Source: Roseburia sp. 1XD42-69 (GTDB lineage: Bacteria; Bacillota; Clostridia; Lachnospirales; Lachnospiraceae). From it: a stretch of DNA of 64,000 nucleotides. The notes under the pieces are model-generated. The model ran no database searches, was not told the DNA's origin, and saw only the letters and a program-made list of their open reading frames with translations. Position 1 is the stretch's first letter, and every line of letters begins with the position of its first letter. The stretch is taken from the NCBI RefSeq assembly GCF_003612565.1, contig NZ_RAZG01000021.1, positions 1 through 64,000 of the forward strand. Direction: 5' to 3'. Made by a program: the position numbers and the translations under genes. Positions 56,203-64,000 of this stretch are shown here, in pieces.

Positions 56203-57028
56203 TGTAAGCTTTACCTATGGGGAGGGGACTGCCTATGAGATGCAGGCCCTAAAAAATGTCACATTAAAAATTGATGACGGGGAGTTTATTGGGATTATCG
56301 GCCATACGGGGTCCGGGAAATCCACCTTAATCCAGCATTTAAACGGGCTGATGAAAGCTGTGTCCGGGGAAATCTATTTTAACGGAAGGGATATTTACGA
56401 GGAGGATTTTGATTTAAGGGAGCTTCGCACCAGGGTGGGCCTTGTGTTTCAGTATCCCGAGCATCAGCTTTTTGAAACCACGGTTTTTAATGATGTGTGT
56501 TTCGGCCCCATGAATCAGGGATTTGATAAAAATGAGGCGGGGCTTCGGGCTTTTGAGGCTCTGCGCATGGCAGGGGTGCCGGAAAAGCTCTATTACCAGC
56601 CGCCTTTTGACTTATCCGGGGGACAGAAGCGCCGGGTGGCTATTGCGGGAGTTCTTGCCATGAAGCCGGAAGTTTTAATCTTAGATGAGCCCACGGCGGG
56701 ACTTGACCCTAAGGGCAGGGATGAGATTTTAGATTTAATTGCCGGGATGCATAAGTCTAAGAAAATGACGGTGATATTAGTATCCCACAGCATGGAGGAC
56801 GTGGCAAAATATGTGCAGCGCATTATTGTGATGGACGAGGGCCAGGTGTTTTTAGACGGCGCTCCCAGGGAAGTTTTTAAATACTATAAAGAGCTGGAAA
56901 AAATCGGCCTTTGTGCCCCGGAAGTCACCTATCTCATGGAGGATTTGAAGGCCAGGGGAATGGCCATTGACGGGGATGCAACTACGGTGGAGGAAGCCAA
57001 ACAGAGTATTTTAAAACTGTTTCAGTGA
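56183..57028 (+). CDS. ecfA2: Energy-coupling factor ATPase EcfA2
   Basis: A 281-residue ABC ATPase paired with EcfA1. Walker [11 protein letters not shown]-loop [11 protein letters not shown] (the YPEHQLF form marks EcfA2), signature LSGGQKRRV, Walker [15 protein letters not shown]-loop LVSHSMEDV. It has the C-terminal extension ([15 protein letters not shown]) by which EcfA subunits dimerise. Its start lies within the end of ecfA1, pointing to translational coupling. ecfT follows 10 bases later. Confidence 0.94.
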   Translation: MSIILNNVSFTYGEGTAYEMQALKNVTLKIDDGEFIGIIGHTGSGKSTLIQHLNGLMKAVSGEIYFNGRDIYEEDFDLRELRTRVGLVFQYPEHQLFETTVFNDVCFGPMNQGFDKNEAGLRAFEALRMAGVPEKLYYQPPFDLSGGQKRRVAIAGVLAMKPEVLILDEPTAGLDPKGRDEILDLIAGMHKSKKMTVILVSHSMEDVAKYVQRIIVMDEGQVFLDGAPREVFKYYKELEKIGLCAPEVTYLMEDLKARGMAIDGDATTVEEAKQSILKLFQ

Positions 57029-57038
57029 GGAAATTTAT

Positions 57039-57845
57039 ATGCTTAGAGATATAACCTTAGGACAATATTACCCGGGAAATTCCCCGGTGCATAAGTTAGA
57101 CCCCAGGGTGAAGCTTTTCGGGGCTCTTGTGTATATTGTGTCTCTTTTTGTTTTCCGGGGGATTTTGGGATTCCTTTTGGCCACTGTGTTTTTAATATTT
57201 GTAATTAAAATCTGCCAGGTGCCTTTCCGTTTTATGGTAAAAGGGTTAAAGGCCATTGTGATTTTAATGGCATTTACCGCAGTATTTAACCTCTTTTTAA
57301 CACCGGGGGAACATGTCCTTTTTCATTATGGGATTTTCACCATTACCATGGAGGGGGTTAAAAATGCGGCCTTTATGTTAATCCGCCTGACCTATCTGAT
57401 TGTGGGCACCTCTGTTATGACACTAACCACTACCCCCAACCAGCTTACAGACGGGTTGGAAAAAGCCTTAAAACCCCTGTCAAAAATAGGGGTTCCGGTA
57501 CATGCCGTGTCCATGATGATGTCCATAGCCCTAAGGTTTATCCCTATTTTAATCGAGGAGACAGACATCATTATGAAAGCCCAGATGGCCAGGGGGGCAA
57601 ATTTTGAGGAGGGCAGTTTAATTGTCCGGGCAAAAAATATGATTCCTCTTTTAGTTCCTCTTTTTATCAGCGCATTCCGCAGGGCGGACGACCTTGCCAT
57701 GGCTATGGAGGCCAGATGTTATGAGGGGGGAGAGGGGCGGACGAAAATGCGGCCTTTAAAATATCAGGGTTTGGATTACGGGGCGTATGTTTTGCTTCTT
57801 GCCTATCTGGGAGGAATTATTTTCCTGAGGTTTTTCATAGTTTAG
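57039..57845 (+). CDS. ecfT: Energy-coupling factor transmembrane protein EcfT
   Basis: A 268-residue membrane protein with about five to six helices. It begins DITLGQYYPGNSPVHKLDPR, the standard EcfT start, and has the two coupling motifs with Ala-Arg-Gly: MARGANFEEGS, and FRRADDLAMAMEARCYEGG. These bind the two ATPases. Complete and of normal length. No S component is next to it, as usual for shared (group II) modules. Confidence 0.94.
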   Translation: MLRDITLGQYYPGNSPVHKLDPRVKLFGALVYIVSLFVFRGILGFLLATVFLIFVIKICQVPFRFMVKGLKAIVILMAFTAVFNLFLTPGEHVLFHYGIFTITMEGVKNAAFMLIRLTYLIVGTSVMTLTTTPNQLTDGLEKALKPLSKIGVPVHAVSMMMSIALRFIPILIEETDIIMKAQMARGANFEEGSLIVRAKNMIPLLVPLFISAFRRADDLAMAMEARCYEGGEGRTKMRPLKYQGLDYGAYVLLLAYLGGIIFLRFFIV

Positions 57846-57859
57846 TGTGAGGGATTAAA

Positions 57860-58615
57860 ATGCGGGTAAAACTTATTGTTGCCTATGACGGGACAAGATA
57901 CCATGGCTGGCAGCTTCAGCCCAATAACGTTACCATAGAATCCGTGTTAAATCAGGCTTTATCGGAGCTTTTAGGAGAGGAAATTTTTGTGACCGGGGCC
58001 AGCCGTACCGATGCAGGGGTACACTCCAGGGGAAACGTGGCAGTGTTTGATACGGACACAAAGATTCCGGCGGAGAAAATTTCCTATGCCTTAAATCAAA
58101 GGCTTCCGGAGGATATTGTGGTGCAGGATTCCTGTGAAGTGCCAAAGGATTTTCATCCCCGGCGCATTAACAGTAAAAAAACTTATGAGTACAGGATTTT
58201 AAACCGGAAATTCCCCGATCCTGCACGAAGGTTAGATACTTATTTTTACCATCACAGCCTGGATGTGGAAAAAATGCGGGAAGCTTCTTTTTACCTTGTG
58301 GGAGAACATGATTTTAAAAGCTTCTGCTCTGTGAAAACTGCGGCGGAGACTACTGTTCGCACCATTTATGGCCTGGAGGTTACAAGGCAGGAGGACATTA
58401 TTAAAATCAGAATTACAGGAAGCGGTTTTTTATACAATATGGTGAGAATTATTGCAGGTACTTTAATCCAGGCTGGCGGAGGAAAAATTGAGCCGGAGGC
58501 GGTAAAAGAAATTTTACAGGCAAAAGACCGCAGCGCAGCAGGCCCCACTGCCCCGGCCCACGGCCTTACCATGCTGGGGATAGAATATGAACAGATGAAG
58601 AGTGTGTGCCTATGA
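57860..58615 (+). CDS. truA: tRNA pseudouridine(38-40) synthase TruA
   Basis: A 251-residue enzyme that converts uridines 38-40 of tRNA anticodon stems. The catalytic Asp is in GASRTDAGVHSRGNVAVF. Other marks are YDGTRYHGWQLQPN at the start, FHPRRINSKKTYEYRI and ITGSGFLYNMVRIIAGTLI. Located in the conserved ecfA1-ecfA2-ecfT-truA series. Its stop overlaps the start of the GH3 gene (ATGA). Confidence 0.95.
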   Translation: MRVKLIVAYDGTRYHGWQLQPNNVTIESVLNQALSELLGEEIFVTGASRTDAGVHSRGNVAVFDTDTKIPAEKISYALNQRLPEDIVVQDSCEVPKDFHPRRINSKKTYEYRILNRKFPDPARRLDTYFYHHSLDVEKMREASFYLVGEHDFKSFCSVKTAAETTVRTIYGLEVTRQEDIIKIRITGSGFLYNMVRIIAGTLIQAGGGKIEPEAVKEILQAKDRSAAGPTAPAHGLTMLGIEYEQMKSVCL

Positions 58616-60036
58616 GTGATAAGAGAGAAGAAAGAAGAAAAAGAGATAAACAGCTTTTCACCGGACTGATATGTCTGTTTGCCTTGATGCTCCTGTGCGT
58701 ATTTGCCCTCACGGTAAAAACCGCAGTGAAAAACAGCAGAAAACATGCACAGGCGGAGGAAGCGTCGGCAAAACAGGCGCCGGAGCCGGAGAGGGAATCG
58801 GAGCAGGATATTTTAAAGGATTTTGTGCTGGAGATTCCTACGGAGGAAGAGATAGAAAGCCGGGAACCGGAAACCGAGACCGAGACAGAAACCGAACAGG
58901 AAACGGAAACAGAAACTGAGACAGAAACAGATTCGGAGGAGGAAGCCACAGAAAAAGCAGCGGATAAGAAATCCGGGAAAGTTCCAGAGACGGTGGAGGA
59001 AATGTTGGCAGAGATGACGGTGGAGGAAAAAGCGGCCCAGCTTTTTATGGTAACGCCGGAGGCTTTGACTGAGAGCGGCAGGGTGACGGCAGCCGGGGAG
59101 GCTACGGAAAAAGCCCTGGAAAAATATCCCGTGGGAGGTCTTGTGTATTTTTCCGAAAATTTTGTTAATCCGGAACAGACCCGGGAAATGACAAAAAATG
59201 TACAGGGTTATGCAAAAGAGATTTCCGGGGTTCCACTGTTTCTCGCCACCGACGAGGAGGGAGGCCGGGTGGCAAGAATCGGGGAAAATTCCGCTTTTGG
59301 CGTGGAGCATGTAAAGGATATGGCTTCCATCGGTGAGACGGGGGATGTAAAGGAAGCTTATCAGGCAGGAAAAACTATTGGGAAATATCTCTGGGATTTG
59401 GGGATAAACGTGGACTTTGCACCGGTGGCGGATGTCCTTACCAATCCGGAAAATACAGTGATTGGCAGCCGTTCTTTCGGCAGCAGGCCGGAACAGGTGG
59501 CTCTGATGGATTTATCTGTGATGGAGGGATTAAAGGATGAAAATGTGTTACCCTGTGTGAAACATTTCCCAGGACACGGGAGTTCTGTGGGGGATACCCA
59601 CAGCGGATATGTTTCTCTGGATAAAACCTTAGAGGAACTTACCGCCACGGAGCTGTTACCCTTTCAGTCCTGTATTGACAGCAATGTGCCTTTTGTTATG
59701 GTAAGCCATATCGCCCTTCCCAAGGTAACAGACAGTGAAGTTCCCGCATCCCTTTCTAAAAAAGTGATAACAGAAATTCTCCGGGGAGAAATGGGATACC
59801 AGGGGATTGTGATCACTGATGCCATGAATATGGGGGCTGTTACATCCCGTTACGACAGCGCAAAAGCGGCTGTTATGGCTATACAGGCCGGGGCAGATAT
59901 GGTGCTGATGCCTGAAAATTTTAGTGAAGCTTACCAGGGCGTCCTCACTGCATTGGAGGAGGGAACCTTGGAGGAGGCAAGAGTGGACGAAGCTGTGACA
60001 AGGATTTTAAATGTAAAATATAAAATAGGAATCTAA
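58612..60036 (+). CDS. GH3 beta-N-acetylhexosaminidase (NagZ-like), membrane-anchored
   Basis: A 474-residue enzyme. One membrane helix near the N-terminus (GLICLFALMLLCVFAL) is followed by a Glu/Thr-rich linker (about 45-115, with many TETE units) and the catalytic barrel. The GH3 NagZ loop KHFPGHGSSVGDTHSGY carries the His-Asp acid/base pair, and VITDAMNMGAV holds the nucleophile Asp; LATDEEGGRVARI is also typical. It should remove N-acetylglucosamine from muropeptides outside the membrane, in wall recycling. ATG 58612 overlaps the truA stop. Its place between truA and rplM interrupts the common truA-rplM order. Confidence 0.9.
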   Translation: MSDKREERRKRDKQLFTGLICLFALMLLCVFALTVKTAVKNSRKHAQAEEASAKQAPEPERESEQDILKDFVLEIPTEEEIESREPETETETETEQETETETETETDSEEEATEKAADKKSGKVPETVEEMLAEMTVEEKAAQLFMVTPEALTESGRVTAAGEATEKALEKYPVGGLVYFSENFVNPEQTREMTKNVQGYAKEISGVPLFLATDEEGGRVARIGENSAFGVEHVKDMASIGETGDVKEAYQAGKTIGKYLWDLGINVDFAPVADVLTNPENTVIGSRSFGSRPEQVALMDLSVMEGLKDENVLPCVKHFPGHGSSVGDTHSGYVSLDKTLEELTATELLPFQSCIDSNVPFVMVSHIALPKVTDSEVPASLSKKVITEILRGEMGYQGIVITDAMNMGAVTSRYDSAKAAVMAIQAGADMVLMPENFSEAYQGVLTALEEGTLEEARVDEAVTRILNVKYKIGI

Positions 60037-60061
60037 GAGAGAACGGAAATTTAAAAAAATC

Positions 60062-60090
60062 TTGACACACGGGGAAACGTGTACTATACT
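60062..60090 (+). promoter_or_regulatory. Sigma-A promoter of rplM-rpsI
   Basis: TTGACA (60062-60067), 17-base spacer, TATACT (60085-60090); a near-consensus promoter as expected for ribosomal protein genes. Confidence 0.88.
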
Positions 60091-60096
60091 ATAAAA

Positions 60097-60272
60097 GTCT
60101 GTGAAAAGTATAAAAATGCGAGCCAAAGCCCCGGCAAGCATTTTAGAATAAAAATGGCGGAAGGATAGCGTCCGGACATACGAGATTCTTTTGCCCACAG
60201 TGATTTTTAGGAGTACCCGCAGGGCATAGACTATGTTGCGCTTCGCGGGCAAATATTAAGGAGGGAAAACCA
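60097..60272 (+). promoter_or_regulatory. Long leader of rplM, possible L13 autoregulatory element
   Basis: About 175 bases lie between the promoter and rplM without a gene. GCCCGCGAAGCGC-type pairing (CCCGCAGGGC and GCGCTTCGCGGGC around 60217-60250) gives hairpins, with AGGAGGG just before the start. Firmicute rplM genes often carry an L13-binding leader; placement suggests this, the fold was not tested. Confidence 0.45.
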
Positions 60273-60701
60273 ATGAAAACATTTATGGCAAGTCCTGCTA
60301 CTATTGATAGAAAATGGTATGTAGTTGACGCTGATGGAATGACATTAGGACGTTTGGCATCTGAGATTGCTAAAGTATTGAGAGGAAAGAATAAACCTAT
60401 ATTCACCCCCCATATGGACACAGGTGATTATGTGATTGTTGTAAATGCCGAGAAGGTAAAAGTCACCGGAAAGAAATTGGATCAGAAGATTTATTATCAC
60501 CACTCCGAGTATGTAGGCGGAATGAAAGAGACTACTTTAAAAGAAATGTTGGCAAAGCATCCTGACAGAGTTGTTGAGATGGCGGTTAAGGGTATGCTCC
60601 CCAAAGGGCCTTTGGGAAGACAGATGTACAAAAAGCTTTTTGTATATGCCGGGCCGGATCACAAACATGCAGCTCAAAAACCGGAAGTTTTAGCATTTTA
60701 A
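60273..60701 (+). CDS. rplM: 50S ribosomal protein L13
   Basis: A 142-residue ribosomal protein, [20 protein letters not shown] with [34 protein letters not shown] and [20 protein letters not shown]. Complete and standard length. Binds 23S rRNA early in assembly of the large subunit. Start preceded by AAGGAGGG. Followed 20 bases later by rpsI. Confidence 0.98.
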   Translation: MKTFMASPATIDRKWYVVDADGMTLGRLASEIAKVLRGKNKPIFTPHMDTGDYVIVVNAEKVKVTGKKLDQKIYYHHSEYVGGMKETTLKEMLAKHPDRVVEMAVKGMLPKGPLGRQMYKKLFVYAGPDHKHAAQKPEVLAF

Positions 60702-60721
60702 TCGTTAGGAGGTAAAGAAAA

Positions 60722-61114
60722 GTGGCTAACACAAAGTATTACGGAACAGGAAGAAGAAAATCATCTGTTGCCAGAGTATATTTAGTACCGGGAACAGGTA
60801 AAATTACCATAAATAAAAGAGATATCGATGAGTATTTGGGTCTGGAGACATTGAAGGTTATCGTTCGCCAGCCATTGGTTGCAACTGAGAACGTTGATAA
60901 GTTTGACGTTTTGGTTAATGTAAAAGGCGGCGGCTATACGGGCCAGGCAGGCGCTATCCGTCACGGCATTGCAAGGGCTCTGCTCCAGGTGGACGCTGAT
61001 TACAGGCCGGTGTTAAAGTCCAATGGATATTTGACACGTGACCCGAGAATGAAAGAGAGAAAGAAGTACGGCCTCAAGGCAGCAAGAAGAGCACCGCAGT
61101 TCTCCAAACGTTAA
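60722..61114 (+). CDS. rpsI: 30S ribosomal protein S9
   Basis: A 130-residue protein with GTG start at 60722 after TAGGAGG. It shows [40 protein letters not shown] and the basic C-terminal tail ending APQFSKR that reaches the P-site tRNA. Complete. Its 3' end is the border to the integrative element; rpsI 3' ends are known insertion sites for tyrosine-integrase elements. Confidence 0.98.
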   Translation: MANTKYYGTGRRKSSVARVYLVPGTGKITINKRDIDEYLGLETLKVIVRQPLVATENVDKFDVLVNVKGGGYTGQAGAIRHGIARALLQVDADYRPVLKSNGYLTRDPRMKERKKYGLKAARRAPQFSKR

Positions 61115-61228
61115 TTTCAGTTCGGCAAGAGATAATCTTCGGAACTCGGATTTACGTTCAAATCCTTGTTTTACAAGGGTTTGTGGAGTTGTCAGATGTG
61201 GTGAAAAGCGGTGGAATTTACTCAGTTC

Positions 61229-61255
61229 GCAACGCATTTGCAACACGTTTGCAAC
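61229..61255. repeat. Three 11-bp-phased GCAAC repeats, possible integrase arm sites
   Basis: GCAAC occurs at 61229-61233, 61240-61244 and 61251-61255, an exact 11-base period, within GCAACGCATTT and GCAACACGTTT. The phasing places them on one face of the helix. The site between rpsI and the integrase suggests arm-type integrase binding. Confidence 0.5.
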
Positions 61256-61274
61256 AAAAATATCTAAAAAATAT

Positions 61275-61316
61275 AGGACACTTTTCGGTGATAGGCACTG
61301 GAGAGTGTCCTTTTTG
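61275..61316. terminator. Terminator between rpsI and the integrase gene
   Basis: AGGACACT (61275-61282) pairs with AGTGTCCT (61304-61311), followed by T5 on the plus strand; the A-rich stretch before it also makes it usable for the integrase transcript on the minus strand. Confidence 0.7.
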
Positions 61317-62414
61317 TTATGCAGATTTTGTATCGGCAGTTACGCTGTCCTCATTTTCTAAGGTTTTGTTGATTGCGTCTACAAGAATCTGCATATCTAA
61401 GTGAGTATAAACTTTTTCTGTCAGAGTCATAGCACCGGAGTGCCCCACAATTTTCTTGATGGTTGTATCCTGAACACCAGCTTCCGATAACATGGAAATA
61501 CAGGTATGTCGGGTACAATGTGGTGTACGGTCAATTCCAATCTGTTCCACAAGAGGAGTCCAATAGCTGTCATAGTAATTGCGATAAAGAAATCTTTTGC
61601 CATCCTCTGTATGAAGAAGATATTCGCAATCAGGACAAGAATTATACCAGTCTTTATAGTAAGGCAGGAGCTTATCAGCAATCGGAACTTTTCGGATTCC
61701 GTTTTCTGTTTTGCTGTCAATTACATCAAAATACTGTTCTTCCAAATGCACATTTTCTTTCTTCAAATCAAGAAATTCAGAGATACGTGTGCCATTATAG
61801 AGCAGCATGAGGATAATCTGATAATATTTATCTTCTTTCATTGTCCAGACTTTTGCAACTTCTTCTTTTGTGAATTTTGTACGTGTATGCTTGTTTGGAT
61901 TGCGGTCTTTGTACTGGGCGATCTCAACAAAAGTAGAATAATCTTTGTTGCAGATGTCATTCTTTAATGCAAATTCATATAACTGGTTAAACAGGATTTT
62001 GATTTTCTTCAATGTGGGAAAATTCTTTCCGCAGGTGTCAATAACCTGTTGTAAGTCTGCCAGTTTTAAATCCTTAAAAACTCGATTGTAAAGAATGCCA
62101 CAGGTTTTGTAAGATGCCTTGTATCCTTTGATATTGCTTTCGGATACCGTAGGAAATTTTTTCTTAGACCATTCCTCATACACATCCTCAAAAGTCATTT
62201 TGGCTGCCTTCGTATCATAAGGATTCCGGTTATAATCAGCCAGCATTTGTAACCCCTCAGTTTTTGTGGCGGCATATCCAATAATGATATATTCATTTAC
62301 TTTCTTTTCTTTGACTGGATCAATGCGATAGCCTGTGGTTTTACGAACCATCCAAGGTTTTCTTCTTTTTCCAGATAGTTTTACTACACTTCCGTAGCCG
62401 TTCGGTAATTTCAT
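61317..62414 (-). CDS. int: Tyrosine recombinase (site-specific integrase)
   Basis: A 365-residue phage/ICE-type integrase. An N-terminal AP2-like arm-binding domain (LPNGYGSVVKLSGKRRKPWM) is followed by the SAM-like core-binding domain (about 75-165) and the catalytic domain with Arg in LLYNGTRISEFLDL, His-x-x-Arg in PHCTRHTCISML, and the nucleophile Tyr in LTEKVYTHLD. All catalytic residues are present. It reads toward rpsI and is the gene nearest to the attachment site. RBS AAGGAGGA precedes the ATG (complement of 62427-62434). Confidence 0.94.
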   Translation of the reverse strand: MKLPNGYGSVVKLSGKRRKPWMVRKTTGYRIDPVKEKKVNEYIIIGYAATKTEGLQMLADYNRNPYDTKAAKMTFEDVYEEWSKKKFPTVSESNIKGYKASYKTCGILYNRVFKDLKLADLQQVIDTCGKNFPTLKKIKILFNQLYEFALKNDICNKDYSTFVEIAQYKDRNPNKHTRTKFTKEEVAKVWTMKEDKYYQIILMLLYNGTRISEFLDLKKENVHLEEQYFDVIDSKTENGIRKVPIADKLLPYYKDWYNSCPDCEYLLHTEDGKRFLYRNYYDSYWTPLVEQIGIDRTPHCTRHTCISMLSEAGVQDTTIKKIVGHSGAMTLTEKVYTHLDMQILVDAINKTLENEDSVTADTKSA

Positions 62415-62437
62415 ATTCTAAAAATCCTCCTTAAAAA

Positions 62438-63049
62438 TTAGGACTCTTTCTTACCGTACCGCTCGTTCATAATTTTTTGAAATCTTTGGATTCGTTCTTC
62501 GTTTGAGATTTCTTCTGTTTCTTTTTCGGTCAGTTTTGCATTTGCGTAATAAGCAAGTGTTTTATCCTGCCACTTCTGATAAGATTCAAGACTTGTCTGA
62601 TAGTCCTTGACTTCATTTCTTTTATCCTTAAATTCTTCCAAGAATAGACAGAGATCCTGATTTAACTCCGTAGAAACATCTTTGCCATTAAAAGTAATAG
62701 CACATTCCCATCCATCATAATGTGGCGGGCGTTTGACTTCGATATTGAAGCCAAGCTCCTTTATCTTATCTAACTGAAATAAGAAATTCATAATATCAGA
62801 AAGATTTTCTAAAGGTTTTCTCTCAGTATCATACCCTATAAGATATGTGGATTCGCAGTCTAAAACTTTTGCGATTTCATTGAGCATAGCAATGGAAACT
62901 TCGATTTCTCCGCTTTCATATTTTTGGATTGTGCGAAGCGATTTCCCTAACAAATTTGCAAGCTCTGTTTGGTTGATACCTTTTTCTTTTCGAGCAGTAC
63001 GGATTCTAAGTCCGATTTGATTGTTATGTAACTTCTCATTACTCATCAT
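62438..63049 (-). CDS. XRE family repressor of the integrative element
   Basis: A 203-residue protein: N-terminal helix-turn-helix (IGLRIRTARKEKGINQTELA, NLLGKSLRTIQKYESGE), then a C-terminal domain of about 130 residues with no protease motif, so not a LexA/CI-type self-cleaving repressor. It is divergent from the small regulator at 63194, with repeated operators between. It probably keeps the element silent. It lies 23 bases upstream of int on the same strand, so both may be cotranscribed. Confidence 0.85.
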   Translation of the reverse strand: MMSNEKLHNNQIGLRIRTARKEKGINQTELANLLGKSLRTIQKYESGEIEVSIAMLNEIAKVLDCESTYLIGYDTERKPLENLSDIMNFLFQLDKIKELGFNIEVKRPPHYDGWECAITFNGKDVSTELNQDLCLFLEEFKDKRNEVKDYQTSLESYQKWQDKTLAYYANAKLTEKETEEISNEERIQRFQKIMNERYGKKES

Positions 63050-63083
63050 TATTCACCTCACGCTTATCATATCATAGAAAAAT

Positions 63084-63172
63084 ACGAATTGCAAGTACAT
63101 ATTTATATAAAATAGTATTGACATATGCAGAATAAGTGCATATAATGGAAATGCGAATTAAAAGTGCATATT
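63084..63172. promoter_or_regulatory. Divergent promoter with three repressor-site repeats
   Basis: Promoter to the right: TTGACA (63118-63123), 17 bases, TATAAT (63141-63146). Three similar boxes of about 20 bases (63084-63103, 63127-63146, 63153-63172) share GAAT...AAGTRCATAT. The middle one covers spacer and -10, as expected for operators of the XRE repressor. Confidence 0.75.
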
Positions 63173-63193
63173 AAAAAAGAAAGGAGAAATAAA

Positions 63194-63403
63194 ATGAAGA
63201 TAAACGTATTTAAAATGCAGATTTTGATGGGAGAAAGAGGATTAACAATTAAGAAATTGGCAGAGTTAAGTGGAGTGTCAAGGCAGACGATTTCCTGCAT
63301 TATATCAGGAAAGAGCTGTACACCGCAGGTGGCATATAAAATTGCTACAGCTTTAGATCAAGAACTTAGTCAGATTGTAAAGGAGGATGTGGAAAATGGA
63401 TAA
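63194..63403 (+). CDS. Small Cro-like helix-turn-helix regulator
   Basis: A 69-residue DNA-binding protein: QILMGERGLTIKKLAELSGV, then SRQTISCIISGK, a complete Cro/C1 helix-turn-helix and little else. It starts at ATG 63194 after AAAGGAG; an alternative GTG at 63164 lies in the operator. Transcribed from the repeated-operator promoter, opposite to the larger repressor, so it likely acts as the opposing switch protein. Its end overlaps the next gene by eight bases. Confidence 0.82.
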   Translation: MKINVFKMQILMGERGLTIKKLAELSGVSRQTISCIISGKSCTPQVAYKIATALDQELSQIVKEDVENG

Positions 63404-63656
63404 AAGATTATATGTAGAATTGCCGCCATTTACGGGAAGAAATGTGCCGATTACGGAAATTGCAAAAGCAATCGGAAAAGATGCTCATTACGTTCGTATC
63501 GGAATACAGCAGGGAATTTTGAAATTTGGAGTGGCAATGAAGATGGGCGATTCCAATGAATTCAGTTATTACTGTTCTGATCGTAAAGTATGGGAAGAAA
63601 CTGGATATTTCAATGGAGAGGTAAAAAAGCAGGGAAAAGAAAAAGCCCTTGCGTAA
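63396..63656 (+). CDS. Excisionase-sized DNA-binding protein
   Basis: An 86-residue protein: PPFTGRNVPITEIAKAIGKD then HYVRIGIQQGILKFG and FSYYCSDRKVWEETGYF. The arrangement suggests a winged helix as in MerR-like/Xis proteins of integrative elements. ATG 63396 lies nine bases after GGAGG; ATG 63387 abuts that site. Position after the Cro-like gene and near int supports a role in excision or early control. Function not proven. Confidence 0.55.
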   Translation: MDKRLYVELPPFTGRNVPITEIAKAIGKDAHYVRIGIQQGILKFGVAMKMGDSNEFSYYCSDRKVWEETGYFNGEVKKQGKEKALA

Positions 63657-63670
63657 CACAAGGACAACTT

Positions 63671-63724
63671 CTCAGAGCTTTTGATAACTCTATCTCGCAA
63701 ATTCAGTATATCAAAGGCTCTGAG
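63671..63724 (+). other. Long stem-loop between the excisionase-like and primase genes
   Basis: CTCAGAGCTTTTGATA (63671-63686) pairs with TATCAAAGGCTCTGAG (63709-63724), 15 of 16 positions with one T-G wobble, loop of 22 bases. No T-run follows. It could be an RNA element or a replication/transfer signal before the primase gene. Confidence 0.5.
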
Positions 63725-63755
63725 AGAACACAACGAAAATTTTAAAGGAGTCGAA

Positions 63756-64000
63756 TTGAATATTTTTCAAGTAGTAAAAGAAAACGTAACTGCAAGGCAG
63801 GCAGCCGAACAGTACGGATTGAGAATAAGTAGAAATGGGATGATCTGTTGCCCCTTTCATGATGACAGGCATCCCAGTATGAAAGTAGACAAAGGATTTT
63901 GTTGTTTTGCCTGTGGTGCGAAAGGGGATGTGATCACGTTTGTGGCAGATTTCTTTCATCTTGCACCATTGGAAGCAGCAAAGAAACTGGCAGAAGATTT
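63756..64000 (+). CDS. CHC2 zinc-finger DNA primase, partial
   Basis: TTG 63756 after AAAGGAG opens a frame that runs off the window: NIFQVVKENVTARQAAEQYG, then MICCPFHDDRHPSMKV and GFCCFACGAKGDVITFV. The C-x2-H...C-x2-C zinc finger is that of DnaG-type primases. Eighty-one codons are visible. In integrative elements this gene usually encodes a primase for element replication after excision. Confidence 0.85.
   Translation, partial: MNIFQVVKENVTARQAAEQYGLRISRNGMICCPFHDDRHPSMKVDKGFCCFACGAKGDVITFVADFFHLAPLEAAKKLAED

Larger units (their letters stand above)
61115..64000. mobile_element. Left end of an integrative element inserted next to rpsI
   Basis: Directly after rpsI come arm-type repeats, a terminator, a tyrosine integrase reading toward rpsI, a divergent phage-type repressor pair, an excisionase-sized gene and a CHC2-type primase. 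This order is that of phage-like integrative elements or ICEs of Firmicutes. The right end and the second attachment site lie outside the window, so the length and type are unknown. The coding sequences are more AT-rich in look than the ribosomal genes. Confidence 0.8.

Overview
The window looks like a chromosomal segment of an anaerobic Firmicute of the Lachnospiraceae type (a Blautia/Clostridium cluster XIVa relative). The evidence is the AG-rich ribosome binding sites, consensus sigma-A promoters, the gene order ecfA1-ecfA2-ecfT-truA-rplM-rpsI, a YjfB-type protein, a DUF6171 zinc-ribbon protein, class B sortase and ThiH-type thiazole synthesis. No rRNA, tRNA, IS transposase or CRISPR array was seen.

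Layout. 1-4.8 kb: the end of what may be a peptide-modification/export cassette: a 98-residue protein, an ABC exporter whose frame breaks at an A9 tract, an FtsX-type permease and its MacB/LolD-type ATPase. 5.1-8.8 kb: a broken hypothetical gene, then on the minus strand a multidomain hybrid histidine kinase with a stand-alone receiver protein. 9.0-9.8 kb: anaerobic cobaltochelatase CbiK. 9.9-15.6 kb: a first glycosidase block (GH43, GH27, GH127), with a 1.2-kb scar of gene remnants between GH43 and GH27 that also holds an intact 31-residue membrane-peptide gene. 15.7-20.2 kb: a YjfB-like protein, cysteine synthase, a DUF4422 protein and HelD interrupted by an in-frame TAG. 20.2-23.1 kb: a thiazole/thiamine operon (ThiS-ThiG fusion, ThiH, ThiE) behind a strong attenuator that does not look like a TPP riboswitch. 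23.2-24.5 kb: MATE exporter. 24.7-37.0 kb: a surface locus with a 3075-residue secreted repeat protein, a class B sortase with a cytoplasmic N-terminal extension and a BspA-type leucine-rich-repeat protein ending in a TPKTG sorting signal. 37.1-37.7 kb: a membrane-anchored dCTP-deaminase-like protein.

37.8-45.9 kb: a second arabinose block: broken GH43, GH51, DUF6171 protein, divergent ArsR-type regulator, an ABC sugar importer whose binding protein and first permease are decayed, an intact second permease and a second GH51. The intact enzymes lack signal peptides, so they should act in the cytoplasm on imported arabino-oligosaccharides. The importer beside them cannot work as written, so uptake would need another transporter, unless the lesions are assembly errors. 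45.9-60.0 kb: housekeeping and envelope genes (TSCPD protein, acyltransferase, SGNH hydrolase, exonuclease, VanW protein, AIR-synthase protein, Lrp regulator, aminotransferase, TrmL, ECF transporter module, TruA, GH3). 60.0-61.1 kb: rplM-rpsI with promoter and leader. 61.1 kb to the end: the left end of an integrative element next to the rpsI 3' end, with a tyrosine integrase, divergent phage-type repressors with repeated operators, a small excisionase-like gene and the start of a CHC2 primase that runs off the window.

Six genes are broken by frameshift, nonsense codon or internal deletion (ABC exporter, GH43, helD, second GH43, binding protein, AraP-like permease). Whether this is real decay or draft-sequence error cannot be decided from the bases alone. 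All family names are from motif recognition by eye, not from database searches.
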